Below, piece after piece: positions 25,660 through 38,561 of a stretch of 64,000 bases of DNA. Origin of the DNA: a bacterium (GTDB taxonomy: Bacteria > Myxococcota_A > Polyangia > Nannocystales > Nannocystaceae). The position numbers were made by a program, and so were the translations under genes. Every line of letters begins with the position of its first letter. Positions within the stretch are counted from its first letter, which is position 1. The notes below the pieces were generated by a model. The model was not told the DNA's origin, made no database searches, and saw only the letters and a list, made by a program, of their open reading frames with translations. The stretch lies in the NCBI GenBank assembly GCA_024742475.1, contig JANSYI010000004.1, positions 248,001 to 312,000 of the forward strand. Direction: 5' to 3'.

Positions 25660-28533
25660 ATGGGAAGCGAGGGGGACAGCGGACCGCGGTCCGACGAGGA
25701 GTTCGCCTCCCTCACCCCCCAGACGCGCTCGGACGACTGGGCCCGCACCACCGGACGCATCCAAGAGGTCCTGCGGACGCCGGGAACGCCCGTCGGGCCC
25801 TACGTCGTCCTCGAGCAGCTGGGCTTGGGCGGCATGGGTGTCGTCTACTCCGCCTACGACCACAAGCTCGACCGCAAGATCGCGCTCAAGGTCCTGCGCT
25901 CTGGGGGGACCGACGAGCTCGCCGAGATCGCCCGCCATCGGCTGGTGTCCGAGGGTCGCGCGCTGGCCCGGGTCAGCCATCCCAACGTCGTGGCCGTCTA
26001 CGATGTCGGCACGGTCGACGCCGAGGTCTACGTCGCGATGGAGCTCGTCGAAGGGCAGACGCTGGGCCAGTGGCGGCGAGCCGCCACGCGCGGATGGCCC
26101 GAGGTCGTCGAGATGTTCAGGGGCATCGCGGCGGGCTTGATCGCCGTGCACGACGTGTCGCTCATTCACCGCGACGTCAAGCCCGACAACATCCTCATCG
26201 ACGCGCAGGGTCGCCCGCGGGTCACCGACTTCGGCTTGGCGCGGCCCGAGAGCGACGCGCCCGACTCCCTACAGCGGCGCGAGCAGGCGCTGATCGACGC
26301 GAACGTCCCGCTCGAGCGCCTGCAGCTCACGCAGACCGGCGCTCGCCTCGGCACCCCCGCGTACATGGCCTGCGAGCAGCTCAACGGCCAGGAGGCGACG
26401 GTGCTCAGCGACCAGTTCGCCTACTGCGTCACGCTCTGGGAGGCGCTCTATGGGCAGCGTCCCTTCGAGGGCAACAGCTGGGTCTCCCTGGTCATGTCGG
26501 TGACGCAGGGGCAGATCCGCGAGCCGCCGACGCCCCCCTCGGGCCGCCCCGTGCCCCGATGGCTCCGCCGCATCCTCGAGCGCGGCCTGGCGCCCGACCC
26601 CGCCGACCGATGGCCGAGCATGCGCGCGCTCCTGCAGGCGCTCGAGGCCGGTGACCCGCTCCGCGCCCGGCGTCGTGGCTGGACCGCGATCGGTGCGATC
26701 GGACTCGTCGGGGCGGTCGTCGGCGGCGTGCAGTGGCAAGCACGGCACGCCCGACAGGCCGCCGAGGCCGCCTGTGAGGAGGTCGCCGCGCGCGTCGATG
26801 TGGTGTGGTCCGAGCCGGCCAAGGCGTCCCTGCGCGATGCGTTCGGCCGCTCCAGCATCGACGACGCGATGCACATCGAGACGGGCGTGGAAGCGGTGTT
26901 GGACACGTTCGCCGACGCCTGGTCACAGCAGCGGGGCGACACGTGTCTGGCTGCACTCGACGACGCTCCGCCGCCCCCGATGGTGCAGCGGCGCGCCGAC
27001 TGCCTCGACGAGCGCCTCGACGTGCTCGGAGCGCTGGTCGAGACCCTCGGCGCAGCGGACGACATCATGGTCAGCCGGGCGCGGCGGACGTCGGAGTCGC
27101 TGGCCGACCTCGACGCCTGCACCGACGAGGCGCGTCTTGCCAGGACCCCCGCCCTGCCCGATGATCCAGCGCTTCGAGAGCGCGTCCGCGACGTGCAAAG
27201 CGGCCTCTCTCAGACGCTGGTGCACGAGCACGTCGGTCGCTACGAAGAGGGGCTCACGCGAGCGACGGCCCTGCGCGACGAGGCGGTCGCCCTCGAGCAC
27301 GCCCCCACCCTCGCCACCGCGCACTACCGGGTCGCCGTGTTCGAGGAGAAGCTCGGCCGCTACGAAGCCGCCGTCGACGACTGGGCGGCGGCATTTCGCG
27401 AGGCCTCGCTGTGCGGCGACGACGACCTCGCAGCGCAGGCGGCCGGGGCCCTGGCGTTCACCGAGGGCTATCAGCTCGGTCGCCACCACGCTGGCCTGCG
27501 CTGGTCCGAGCTCGCGGGCATCCTGATCGAGCGGCTCGGCAAGACCCAGACCCTCGACGAGGCCCGCCGACTCGACGTGATGGCCGTCCTCACCGAATCG
27601 AAGGGCCAGCTCGACGAGGCGGTTACCCTGCACGAACGGTCGATCGCGCTTCGTGAGTCCCTCGTGCCGCCCACCCATCAGAGCATCGGCTACGGGTTGG
27701 CCAACCTCGCCGGGGTCTTGCAGGCGCAGGGCAGGCTCGACGAGGCCGAGGCTGCCCTGCTGCGATCGCGCTCGATCTTCGAGAACGCCTTCGGCGCGGA
27801 CAACCCGACCACCGCCCACATCGTGAACAACCTCGCTGGCCTCTACCATCGCCAGAAGCGCTACGAAGAGGCCGACCGCCTGCATGCCGCCGTCTTGAAC
27901 AACTGGACGGCCCGCCTCGGCCCCGACCACCCCGACGTCGGCGACGTGCACCGTGCCCTCGGCGACACGGCGCTCGCCCGAGGCGATGTGGCGGCCGCAC
28001 TCGAGCACTACGAGGACGCGCGGCGCATCCACGCCAAGGCCGAGGGTCAAGCGCATGTGTACGCCGAGTCGGCGCTGCGGGTGGCCGAAGCCTCGTCACT
28101 CGCCGGCGACGCGGATGCGGCCAAGCGCCGCTACGAGGAGGCGTTGCGCGCCGCCGGTACCGCGGCGGAGTCCGTACGCGGGGACGCCCAGCTGGGGCTG
28201 GGCTGGCTCGCCTACGATCGCGGCGAACACCCACTCGCGCGTGCGCACTTCGAGCGCGCCCGGGGGCTGTTCGAGGGCGACGAGCATGCTTCGCAGCGCG
28301 CACGGGCACGGATCGCCCTGGCTGCGCTCGAGGCGGGCGACGAGGAGGACGCGACGCTGCGCGCGCTGGCCGAGGACGACACTCTCGCGACGTCGGTCCG
28401 CGCCGAGGCGCTCTCGTGGCTCATCGGGCGACCGGCCGCAGCCCCTGGCGACGAAGACACGCTCGCCTCCCTGCTCGAAGACGTCCCGCCTCCGCACGCG
28501 CTCCGCATCCGGCGGCGCCTCGAGGAGACGTAG
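25660..28533 (+). CDS. Ser/Thr protein kinase with TPR sensor region
   Basis: ATG 25660 (MGSEGDSGPRSDEEF) gives 957 residues; in-frame ATG 25561 would add 33. The kinase has LGLGGMGVVY near 55, KIALKVL, HRDVKPDN near 169, DFGLARPE and GTPAYMACEQ, all active-type residues. An insertion between DFG and the APE-like motif holds about 30 residues (DSLQRREQALID...). One membrane segment is near 342-362 (WTAIGAIGLVGAVVGGVQW). The outer ~590 residues form TPR repeats of kinesin-light-chain type (FGADNPTTAHIVNNLAGLY, LGPDHPDVGDVHRALGD). It resembles the kinase at 3706 but lacks the zinc finger and a neighbouring sigma factor. Target unknown. Confidence 0.88.
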   Translation: MGSEGDSGPRSDEEFASLTPQTRSDDWARTTGRIQEVLRTPGTPVGPYVVLEQLGLGGMGVVYSAYDHKLDRKIALKVLRSGGTDELAEIARHRLVSEGRALARVSHPNVVAVYDVGTVDAEVYVAMELVEGQTLGQWRRAATRGWPEVVEMFRGIAAGLIAVHDVSLIHRDVKPDNILIDAQGRPRVTDFGLARPESDAPDSLQRREQALIDANVPLERLQLTQTGARLGTPAYMACEQLNGQEATVLSDQFAYCVTLWEALYGQRPFEGNSWVSLVMSVTQGQIREPPTPPSGRPVPRWLRRILERGLAPDPADRWPSMRALLQALEAGDPLRARRRGWTAIGAIGLVGAVVGGVQWQARHARQAAEAACEEVAARVDVVWSEPAKASLRDAFGRSSIDDAMHIETGVEAVLDTFADAWSQQRGDTCLAALDDAPPPPMVQRRADCLDERLDVLGALVETLGAADDIMVSRARRTSESLADLDACTDEARLARTPALPDDPALRERVRDVQSGLSQTLVHEHVGRYEEGLTRATALRDEAVALEHAPTLATAHYRVAVFEEKLGRYEAAVDDWAAAFREASLCGDDDLAAQAAGALAFTEGYQLGRHHAGLRWSELAGILIERLGKTQTLDEARRLDVMAVLTESKGQLDEAVTLHERSIALRESLVPPTHQSIGYGLANLAGVLQAQGRLDEAEAALLRSRSIFENAFGADNPTTAHIVNNLAGLYHRQKRYEEADRLHAAVLNNWTARLGPDHPDVGDVHRALGDTALARGDVAAALEHYEDARRIHAKAEGQAHVYAESALRVAEASSLAGDADAAKRRYEEALRAAGTAAESVRGDAQLGLGWLAYDRGEHPLARAHFERARGLFEGDEHASQRARARIALAALEAGDEEDATLRALAEDDTLATSVRAEALSWLIGRPAAAPGDEDTLASLLEDVPPPHALRIRRRLEET

Positions 28534-28550
28534 CCCGAAGCGGTGCGCCC

Positions 28551-31226
28551 TCAGTCGTCGATCACGACGACGGCGTCATCGAGCGCGAGCGGGACCGGCC
28601 CGTCACCGAGCCACAGTCCGACGGGCAGCCGAGCCAGCGCGCCGAGCAGCGTGCCCGAGAGGCCGTAGCCGCCCATGCGCCGCATCTCGGAGAACGCTGT
28701 CCCCCCGCCGCGCACGAACGGGAGGTCGAACGAGAACACCCGACGCAGGTTTTCTAACGTCGAGGGTTCCTCCGGGTAGAACACCACCTCGACGCTCGAG
28801 CGGTCGAGCGAGGTGATGGCCAACGCTCGGTCGACGGCGTCGGTCAAGCCGCCGTGCCTGTCGACCAGGCCGACCTGCCGCGCCCGCACCCCGGACCACA
28901 CGCGGCCCCGCGCCACATCGTTGACCCTCGCGAGCGTCATCTGGCGGGCCCGGGCGACCCGCTGAGTGAACAACGCGTAGCCATCTTGGAGCGACTGCAG
29001 CACGGCGCCGCGTTCGTCGTCGGAGTAGGGTTTCAACCACGACCGCATCGCGGCGTGTTTGCCGTAGGTGATCTGGTCGACCTCGATTCCGAGCTTGTCG
29101 AGCGTGCCCGAGATGTCGATCTTCGGGTAGAACATCCCGATGCTGCCAGTCTTCGTGGTCGCATCGGCGAAGATGAAACGACCGCCCGTGGCGACGTAGT
29201 AGCCACCACTGGCGCACGCGTTGCTCATCGAGACGATGACGGGCTTGACCGCATCGGTGAGGTCGAGCTCCCGAGCGATGTCGTCGGATGCCTTGACCGA
29301 GCCTCCGGGCGTGTTGCAACGGACGACGACGGCTTTGACGTTCTTGTCCTCCCGCAGCCGCTCGATCTGTTTGGTGAGAGTGACCGAGCCGGCCACCTTG
29401 CGGCCGATGATCGGGATCTCGAAGCTCTTCGAGTCGGAGATGTCCCCCTCGACGAGCAGCACCGCAACCCGCGGCCGCGGCCCGAAGTCGTGCTCGTGGA
29501 ACGCCTGTTCGGGGGGCTCCTCGATGCGGACCTTTCGGCCGAGCAGCGTCTCGAGCGTCTCGTCGAGTTCGTCGGGAAACGCGGTCCGGTCGATGACGCC
29601 GTCTCGCTGGGCGCGCTGAGGCCTCAGAGGCGCCGCGTCGATCCACCGCTTGACCGAGCGCGGGTCTTGGCCGCGGTCCTCGGCGATGACACGCAGCACG
29701 TGGTTCCAAGTGTCCGTGTGCAGCTGGCGTCGCTGCCGATCGCTGGGCGGCGACGGCTGGCTCTGCTCGTAGCTCTCGGGCACCGACTTGTACTCGGCGA
29801 TGCGCACGAACTCGGCTTTCGCCCCGAGCTTGGCCAACAAGTCGGCGAAGAAGAACGTCTCCACCCGCATGCCCACGATGGCGAGGCTGGTGTTGGGGTG
29901 GGCGATGATCGTCTCGGCCGCGGAGGCGACGAAGTAGCTGCGGAGCCCCCCTCCTTCGAGGTAGGCGAGCACGCGCGCCCCCGAGAGCCGCGCACGCCGG
30001 ATCGCTTCTCGCAGCTCCTCGGCCTGGGCCCAGCCGAACGACAGCCCGCGGGTCTCGATGAGCACCATCCCCTGCTGCCGTGCCGCTTGGTCGAGCTCTC
30101 GAATCACCGCCCACAAACCACGCTCGCCGCGGTTTCGACTGAGTCGAATGCGGGTGACCCGGCGCGGCGCGGCCTCGAGACCGTCGTAGCGCTCCGCCGA
30201 GAGCCGGATGCGGGTGACACCGCCGTCGACCGAGAACGGGCGCCGGCCCGAGGCTGTGCTGAGCAGGCCCGCCGCGACGCCGAAGTTGCTGTCGATGAAC
30301 TCGACGCCGGCGGTGATGCGCGCCGCGGCTCGAGCCTCGGCGTCGTCGGCGACCGGAGGTAGGTAGCGCATCACGTCGGCCTGCGCGAAGATCTTGGCGG
30401 GGCCGAACTGCACGGAGGCTCGCGCGCGCGGCTCCGCGACGAAGGTCTTCAGGCGGCCCGGGCCGTCGTCGGGGACGGCTGGAGCCCACCGAACCCCGCC
30501 GGCCAACTCGACCTGAGGTGTCCCCAGGGGGCGCACGGCGATCTCTGGTTCGAGCACGAACGGTTGCGCGTAGCGGTTGCCATCCTCGGGCCCGGTCCTA
30601 GGCACGTTGACGGTGTGCGCGACCAGGCCGAGCGCCAAGAAACGAGAGGCGTGATAGCCGAGCCCGAGGTCGAGCAGATGGGCGTTGGCGTGAAAGTTCC
30701 CCACCGAGACCAGGCGCGAGTAGCTCAGCCCGAGCGAGAGGCCCCGTGCCCACCGCATCATTGGCAGCGACACCGCCGCGGTCACCTTGCTGTAGGGGTT
30801 GTCCACCTGCGTGGGTGAGTCGGGCTCGCTCACCGGCGCGTCGGGCTGCAGCGGAGAGAGATACTGGTACCCAAAACCGAGGCTGAGCGCCGGTCCACCC
30901 AGACCGAGGCGACGCGCGCTGCGGGCCCCGGGGATCGGGACCCCGACGAACGCCCCCACGCCGCTGCCTCGACGTCGAGCGTCTCGCACCGTCCACCCGA
31001 GGTCGACGACGCCGTTGACCGCATTGAGGTAGCCGAGGTTGGCCGGGTTGACGACCGTGGACGAGCCGTCGCCTTCACCGGCGACGACGGTGTAGGGCCG
31101 CTCGGCATCTCGAGTGATCGCCCGCGTGGCGCCCTCCCCGGGGTTGGCCTGCGCGGTCGGGGACGCGGCTGCGACGAGGGCCGCGAGGGCCAGCCATGCG
31201 CGAGCGCGGCTCACGGGTTGATCCAT
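28551..31226 (-). CDS. Beta-barrel/SppA (S49) signal peptide peptidase fusion, copy 2
   Basis: ATG 31226 gives 891 residues with a signal peptide (ASPTAQANP); an in-frame GTG four codons in is possible. Residues ~45-320 form a barrel-like domain opening STVVNPANLGYLNAV, comparable to copy 1. The S49 unit follows, with Lys480 in RIAEYKSVPESY and Ser673 in ACASGGYYVATG, so the Lys/Ser dyad is intact. DKNVKAVVVRCNTPGGS and TKTGSIGMF are further family motifs. It is probably translated after mutS2, whose stop it overlaps by 16 bp. It converges on the kinase with 17 bp between stops. Confidence 0.85.
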   Translation of the reverse strand: MDQPVSRARAWLALAALVAAASPTAQANPGEGATRAITRDAERPYTVVAGEGDGSSTVVNPANLGYLNAVNGVVDLGWTVRDARRRGSGVGAFVGVPIPGARSARRLGLGGPALSLGFGYQYLSPLQPDAPVSEPDSPTQVDNPYSKVTAAVSLPMMRWARGLSLGLSYSRLVSVGNFHANAHLLDLGLGYHASRFLALGLVAHTVNVPRTGPEDGNRYAQPFVLEPEIAVRPLGTPQVELAGGVRWAPAVPDDGPGRLKTFVAEPRARASVQFGPAKIFAQADVMRYLPPVADDAEARAAARITAGVEFIDSNFGVAAGLLSTASGRRPFSVDGGVTRIRLSAERYDGLEAAPRRVTRIRLSRNRGERGLWAVIRELDQAARQQGMVLIETRGLSFGWAQAEELREAIRRARLSGARVLAYLEGGGLRSYFVASAAETIIAHPNTSLAIVGMRVETFFFADLLAKLGAKAEFVRIAEYKSVPESYEQSQPSPPSDRQRRQLHTDTWNHVLRVIAEDRGQDPRSVKRWIDAAPLRPQRAQRDGVIDRTAFPDELDETLETLLGRKVRIEEPPEQAFHEHDFGPRPRVAVLLVEGDISDSKSFEIPIIGRKVAGSVTLTKQIERLREDKNVKAVVVRCNTPGGSVKASDDIARELDLTDAVKPVIVSMSNACASGGYYVATGGRFIFADATTKTGSIGMFYPKIDISGTLDKLGIEVDQITYGKHAAMRSWLKPYSDDERGAVLQSLQDGYALFTQRVARARQMTLARVNDVARGRVWSGVRARQVGLVDRHGGLTDAVDRALAITSLDRSSVEVVFYPEEPSTLENLRRVFSFDLPFVRGGGTAFSEMRRMGGYGLSGTLLGALARLPVGLWLGDGPVPLALDDAVVVIDD

Positions 31227-33772
31227 ACCACGGTCACGGCATCACCCCCCTCGACCGAGAGCCCACCGCGATGCTGCTTGACGTAGCCCAGGTGGGCCAA
31301 GTGCTCACGGACCGCCTTACGCAGCGCGCCGGAGCCATGCCCGTGCCGGACGATCACGACGTCGACGTCCTCGGCGATCGCACGGTCGCAGAACACCTCG
31401 AGCTGGGTCAGCGCCTCGTCGGCTCGGCTGCCGCGGACGTCGATGACGTTGTCGTGCCTGGCTTCGACACGCGCCGCGTCGGTCCCAAAGTACTTGGCCG
31501 CGGGGCTGCTCCGTGGCAGCGAAATCTTGCCGCGATTGGCCTGCTTGCGCTTGGGCTTCGCCCCCGCCTTGCCCAGCTCGTCCCGGCGCACCGTGACCTT
31601 GGCCAACGGCAGCTGAACACGGACCTTGTCGCCCTTGATGTCGAGAACCTCGCCATCCATGCCGAGCGTCGGCACGAACACGCGGTCGCCGACCTCGACC
31701 TCGGGGACGGCCTCGGCCGCGCGCGCCACCTCGGGCACCTTGCCACCACGCACGACCTCCTTCGCCTCGCGGGCAAACGCGCGCGCGTCCCCGTCGGAGA
31801 CGCCGTCCTTGTCGCGGGAGGTCTCTGAACGGCGCAGCGCCTTGCGCCGGCGCTTGATCTCCTGCTCGAGGTCACGCAGCTCGGCGGTCGCGGCCGCGTG
31901 CGCCTTGGCCCGCTTGGTCGCCGCCGTCTCCTCTTCGCGACGCTCACGGAGCTCGAGTTCCTCGCGCAGCACCTCCAGAGCACGCCGCTCCCTGGCGGCC
32001 TCGCGCAGCTCTCGAGCGAGCGACTCGCGGTGCGCCTCGACGTCGCGCAACAGGGCGTCGACCTGCAGCCTGCTGTCGTCGAGCATCGAGCGCGCACGGT
32101 CGAGCACGACGTCGGGCAGGCCCAGCCGCCGCGCCACGGTGAGCGCCGAGCTCGCGCCCGGTGCTCCCATGCGCACGGTGAAGGTGGGGCGCATGGCCTC
32201 GAAGTCGAACCCCACCGCGGCGTTGGCGAAGCGCGACGCGTCCTCGGACGCCAGCAGCTTGAGCCGCTCGTAGTGGGTGGTGATGACCAACGTGGCCCCA
32301 CGCTCGACCAGCTCCCGCAGCAGCGCCTCCGCGAGCGCGGCCCCCTGCTCGGGATCGGTCCCCACCGCGACCTCGTCGAGCAGCACCAGCGTGCCGGAGC
32401 CGTCGGCGGCGGCGTGCTCGAGGGCGCTTCGCACGTGGCCCATGTGCGCCGAGAACGTCGAGAGCCCCCCCACGATCGACTGGTCGTCGCCGACATCGGT
32501 GACCACGTGTCGGAACAGGGGAATCGAGGCGGGTTCGGACGTCGGCAGGCGCAACCCCGCCTGCGTCATCAGCACGCACAGTCCCAAGGTCTTGAGCGCG
32601 ACGGTCTTGCCGCCCGCGTTGGGCCCCGAGATGATGAGCGCCCCTCCGTGCTCGACGTGAAGGTCGTTGGGCACCACGTCCAGACCCTCGAGCGCCATGA
32701 CGGGATGCCGAGCGGTCCGCACCTCGAGGCGCTCGCCCGCGCCGGTCTCGAACACCTGCGGCTCGACCCCGCACAGCTGCCGCGACACGGCGAGCCGCGC
32801 GTGAAGACCATCGAGCCAGACGATCCGATCGAGCGCCTCGGTGAGCTGCTCTGCGCCCTCCCCCACGCTCGCGCTGAGCTCGGCGAGGATGCGGCGCTCC
32901 TCGGCCCGCACGGCCACCGTCGCTTCGCGCCACGCGTTGCCCGCCTCGACCAGCGCCTGCGGCTCGACGAACAACGTCGCGCCGGTCTTCGACGACCCGT
33001 GAATGATCCCCGATACGGTGCCCTGACTTCCGGCCCGCGAGAACGCATCCGAGCGCACCGGCAGCACGACGCGACCCTGTCGATCGGTCCAGTAGCTGTC
33101 GGCCAGGGCTCGCGCGACATCGGGCTTGCGGACCAGCCGGTCAGCCGCGCTCGTCAAGCTCTGCCGGGTCCCCTTCACCCGCCGGCGCAGCTCGGCCAGG
33201 CGTGGGCTCGCGGTGTCCGACAGGCGTGGCTCCGAGCCCCGCTCCAGCGAACGGTCGAGGCTATGGCGCAATGTGGCAGGAGGTGCGAGTCGCCCCAGGC
33301 GAGTCTGGAGCCGACCCACCTTGTCGCGATCGCCCTCCTGCGCCTCGACGACGTCCTGCAGCCGCGTGATGACGGCGGCAAACAACCTCGCGACCTCGTC
33401 GGCAGCCACGACGAGGTCGTGAACGGCGCACAGCTCCTCGACGTCGAGCGGGGAGGATCGTTGCGCCCGCTCGAGCAGCGGGACCACGTCGAGCACGACA
33501 CCGAGCAGAGGGCGGAGGGCGGCAGACACCTCGCCACACTCGCGCGCGGTCTCGAGGGTGACCTCGAGCGCCCGCAGGTCGCCGAACGCTCGGCGAACCT
33601 CGGAGACCTCGCGCGCTCGGGGCAGGACCGCCTCGTCGATCGCGTGCTGCTGTTCGTCCTCGCCGCCGAGTCGATGCGTGGCGGCCACCGATGCCAGCGC
33701 CTCGAACACCCGCTGGGCGAGCCGGCTCCACTCGAGATGTTCGAGGGCCGACGCTTCGGTCGACGAGTTCAC
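31211..33772 (-). CDS. mutS2: MutS2 endonuclease/ribosome-rescue ATPase
   Basis: This 853-residue protein has the full MutS2 layout: helical core and clamp, then an ABC-type ATPase with Walker A GPNAGGKT near residue 385, ADGSGTLVLLDEVAVGTDP (Walker B) and ITTHYERLK. A long charged coiled coil (residues ~560-650) and a C-terminal Smr domain (NVIDVRGSRADEAL, VIVRHGHGSGALRKAV) follow. It lacks the mismatch-recognition domain of MutS. Family members suppress recombination or split collided ribosomes. The gene is divergent from the antiporter across 113 bp and overlaps the downstream SppA fusion. Confidence 0.95.
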   Translation of the reverse strand: MNSSTEASALEHLEWSRLAQRVFEALASVAATHRLGGEDEQQHAIDEAVLPRAREVSEVRRAFGDLRALEVTLETARECGEVSAALRPLLGVVLDVVPLLERAQRSSPLDVEELCAVHDLVVAADEVARLFAAVITRLQDVVEAQEGDRDKVGRLQTRLGRLAPPATLRHSLDRSLERGSEPRLSDTASPRLAELRRRVKGTRQSLTSAADRLVRKPDVARALADSYWTDRQGRVVLPVRSDAFSRAGSQGTVSGIIHGSSKTGATLFVEPQALVEAGNAWREATVAVRAEERRILAELSASVGEGAEQLTEALDRIVWLDGLHARLAVSRQLCGVEPQVFETGAGERLEVRTARHPVMALEGLDVVPNDLHVEHGGALIISGPNAGGKTVALKTLGLCVLMTQAGLRLPTSEPASIPLFRHVVTDVGDDQSIVGGLSTFSAHMGHVRSALEHAAADGSGTLVLLDEVAVGTDPEQGAALAEALLRELVERGATLVITTHYERLKLLASEDASRFANAAVGFDFEAMRPTFTVRMGAPGASSALTVARRLGLPDVVLDRARSMLDDSRLQVDALLRDVEAHRESLARELREAARERRALEVLREELELRERREEETAATKRAKAHAAATAELRDLEQEIKRRRKALRRSETSRDKDGVSDGDARAFAREAKEVVRGGKVPEVARAAEAVPEVEVGDRVFVPTLGMDGEVLDIKGDKVRVQLPLAKVTVRRDELGKAGAKPKRKQANRGKISLPRSSPAAKYFGTDAARVEARHDNVIDVRGSRADEALTQLEVFCDRAIAEDVDVVIVRHGHGSGALRKAVREHLAHLGYVKQHRGGLSVEGGDAVTVVWINP

Positions 33773-33885
33773 GCGAGGCTATGTACTAAAAAAGCAGGGC
33801 GGCGCGGGTGGCGATTGAGCCGGGCGAGGGTCTACCATCGAGTCGCCTGCGTCGCGCGCCGGCATCGGACGGACTCGGAGAACTC

Positions 33886-35283
33886 ATGCACAGCCGCTCG
33901 TCGCTCGCACCACGTCCGCAGACCACTCATCGTCGCGTTCTGCCGGCCCTTGCGGGGCTGATGGCGTTCGCTCCGGCCACCGCGCTCGCCTCTGGCGGTG
34001 GCAGCGGCGAGCTCCCACCGATGTGGATGCTGACATTCTTCGTGGTCATGCTGCTCTCGATCGCGGTCCTGCCGCTGACTCGGCTCGAGCACTGGTGGCA
34101 CAAGAACGAGAACAAGCTCAAGGTCGGGATGGCGCTGGCGGCCTACCCGCTGGTGTGGGTGACGCTCATCAGCCACAACTACAGCGCGCTTTGGCACGTG
34201 CTCGAGGAGTACGTGAGCTTCATCGTGCTGCTCGGCACGCTCTTCTACGTCTCGGGCGGCATCCTGCTCAAGGGCGACCTGAAGGCGACGCCGGAGACCA
34301 ACCTCAAGTTCCTGCTCTTCGGCACCTCGATCGCCTCGCTCATCGGCACGACGGGCGCCTCGATGCTCCTCATCCGGCCCCTGCTGCGCACCAACCAACA
34401 GCGCCGCTACAAGGTCCACATCGTCATCTTCTTCATCTTCTTGGTGTCGAACATCGGTGGCTCGCTCCTGCCGATCGGCGACCCGCCGCTGTTCCTGGGC
34501 TATCTGCGCGGCGTCCCGTTCTTGTGGACGCTCAGCCTATGGAAGGAGATGTTGACCGTCTGCGTCATCCTGCTCACCGCCTTCTACCTGCTCGACCGGC
34601 ACTTCTGGCGGCGAGAGAGCGACAAGGTCAAGCAGCTCGACGCCGGTGCGGTCGAGCCGCTCGCCGTCGAAGGCAAGGCCAACGTCATCTGGCTCATCGG
34701 AATCGTCCTGTGCGTCGCGCTCATCAAGCCCGAGTACGGGCTCTTCTTGCGCGAGGCCGCGATGATCGGGTGCGCTGCGGCGTCGAAGTTCACGACCAAG
34801 GGAGACATTCGAGAGCGCAACCGCTTCTCGTGGTTTCCCATCTTGGAGGTCGCCGCGCTGTTCATCGGCATCTTCCTCACCATGATCCCCGCCCAGATGC
34901 TGCTCTCGGCGCGCGGCGGTGAGCTCGGCGTCGACACGCCCGCCAAGTTCTTCTGGGTCACCGGCCTGCTCTCGAGCTTCCTCGACAACGCACCCACTTA
35001 CGTCGTCTTCTTCGAGACCGCCAAGGGCATGGTCGAACACGGGCAACTCGGCGGCGAACTGGTCAGCGACACCATCACGGTCCCGGTCATCGTCCTGCAG
35101 GCGATCTCGGTGGGCGCGGTGTTCATGGGCGCCAACACGTACATCGGCAACGGCCCCAACTTCATGGTCAAGGCGATCGCCGAGGAGCAGAAGATCGAGA
35201 TGCCCAGCTTCTTCGGCTACATGAAGTGGTCGGGCCTGGTGCTCATCCCGTGCTTCATCCTCGTGAGCGTGTTGTTCTTCTAG
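33886..35283 (+). CDS. Na+/H+ antiporter, NhaD/CitMHS-like (IT superfamily)
   Basis: ATG 33886 gives 465 residues and is preceded by GGAG five bases upstream (33877-33880). The N-terminal ~45 residues look like a signal peptide or first helix. About eleven further hydrophobic segments follow. Diagnostic is SNIGGSLLPIGDPPLFLGYLRGVPF, typical of the sodium:proton antiporter subfamily of the ion-transporter superfamily. SSFLDNAPTYVVFFETA and GANTYIGNGPNFMVKAIAEE form the second half-repeat. It should exchange Na+ for H+ across the inner membrane; arsenite or organic anions are used by distant relatives. It is convergent with the double-kinase gene. Confidence 0.87.
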   Translation: MHSRSSLAPRPQTTHRRVLPALAGLMAFAPATALASGGGSGELPPMWMLTFFVVMLLSIAVLPLTRLEHWWHKNENKLKVGMALAAYPLVWVTLISHNYSALWHVLEEYVSFIVLLGTLFYVSGGILLKGDLKATPETNLKFLLFGTSIASLIGTTGASMLLIRPLLRTNQQRRYKVHIVIFFIFLVSNIGGSLLPIGDPPLFLGYLRGVPFLWTLSLWKEMLTVCVILLTAFYLLDRHFWRRESDKVKQLDAGAVEPLAVEGKANVIWLIGIVLCVALIKPEYGLFLREAAMIGCAAASKFTTKGDIRERNRFSWFPILEVAALFIGIFLTMIPAQMLLSARGGELGVDTPAKFFWVTGLLSSFLDNAPTYVVFFETAKGMVEHGQLGGELVSDTITVPVIVLQAISVGAVFMGANTYIGNGPNFMVKAIAEEQKIEMPSFFGYMKWSGLVLIPCFILVSVLFF

Positions 35284-35294
35284 TGTCCTCGGCA

Positions 35295-35328
35295 CGCTCG
35301 GGCGGCTCCGGGCGCCGGGGGCCGAGCG
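35295..35328. terminator. Possible bidirectional hairpin terminator
   Basis: CGCTCGG (35295-35301) pairs with CCGAGCG (35322-35328) around a GC-rich 20-nt loop between the convergent antiporter and double-kinase genes. No T run follows on either strand, so it may not act alone. Confidence 0.3.
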
Positions 35329-35329
35329 C

Positions 35330-38551
<3,222 letters not shown>

Positions 38552-38561
38552 GCGAGACGCA

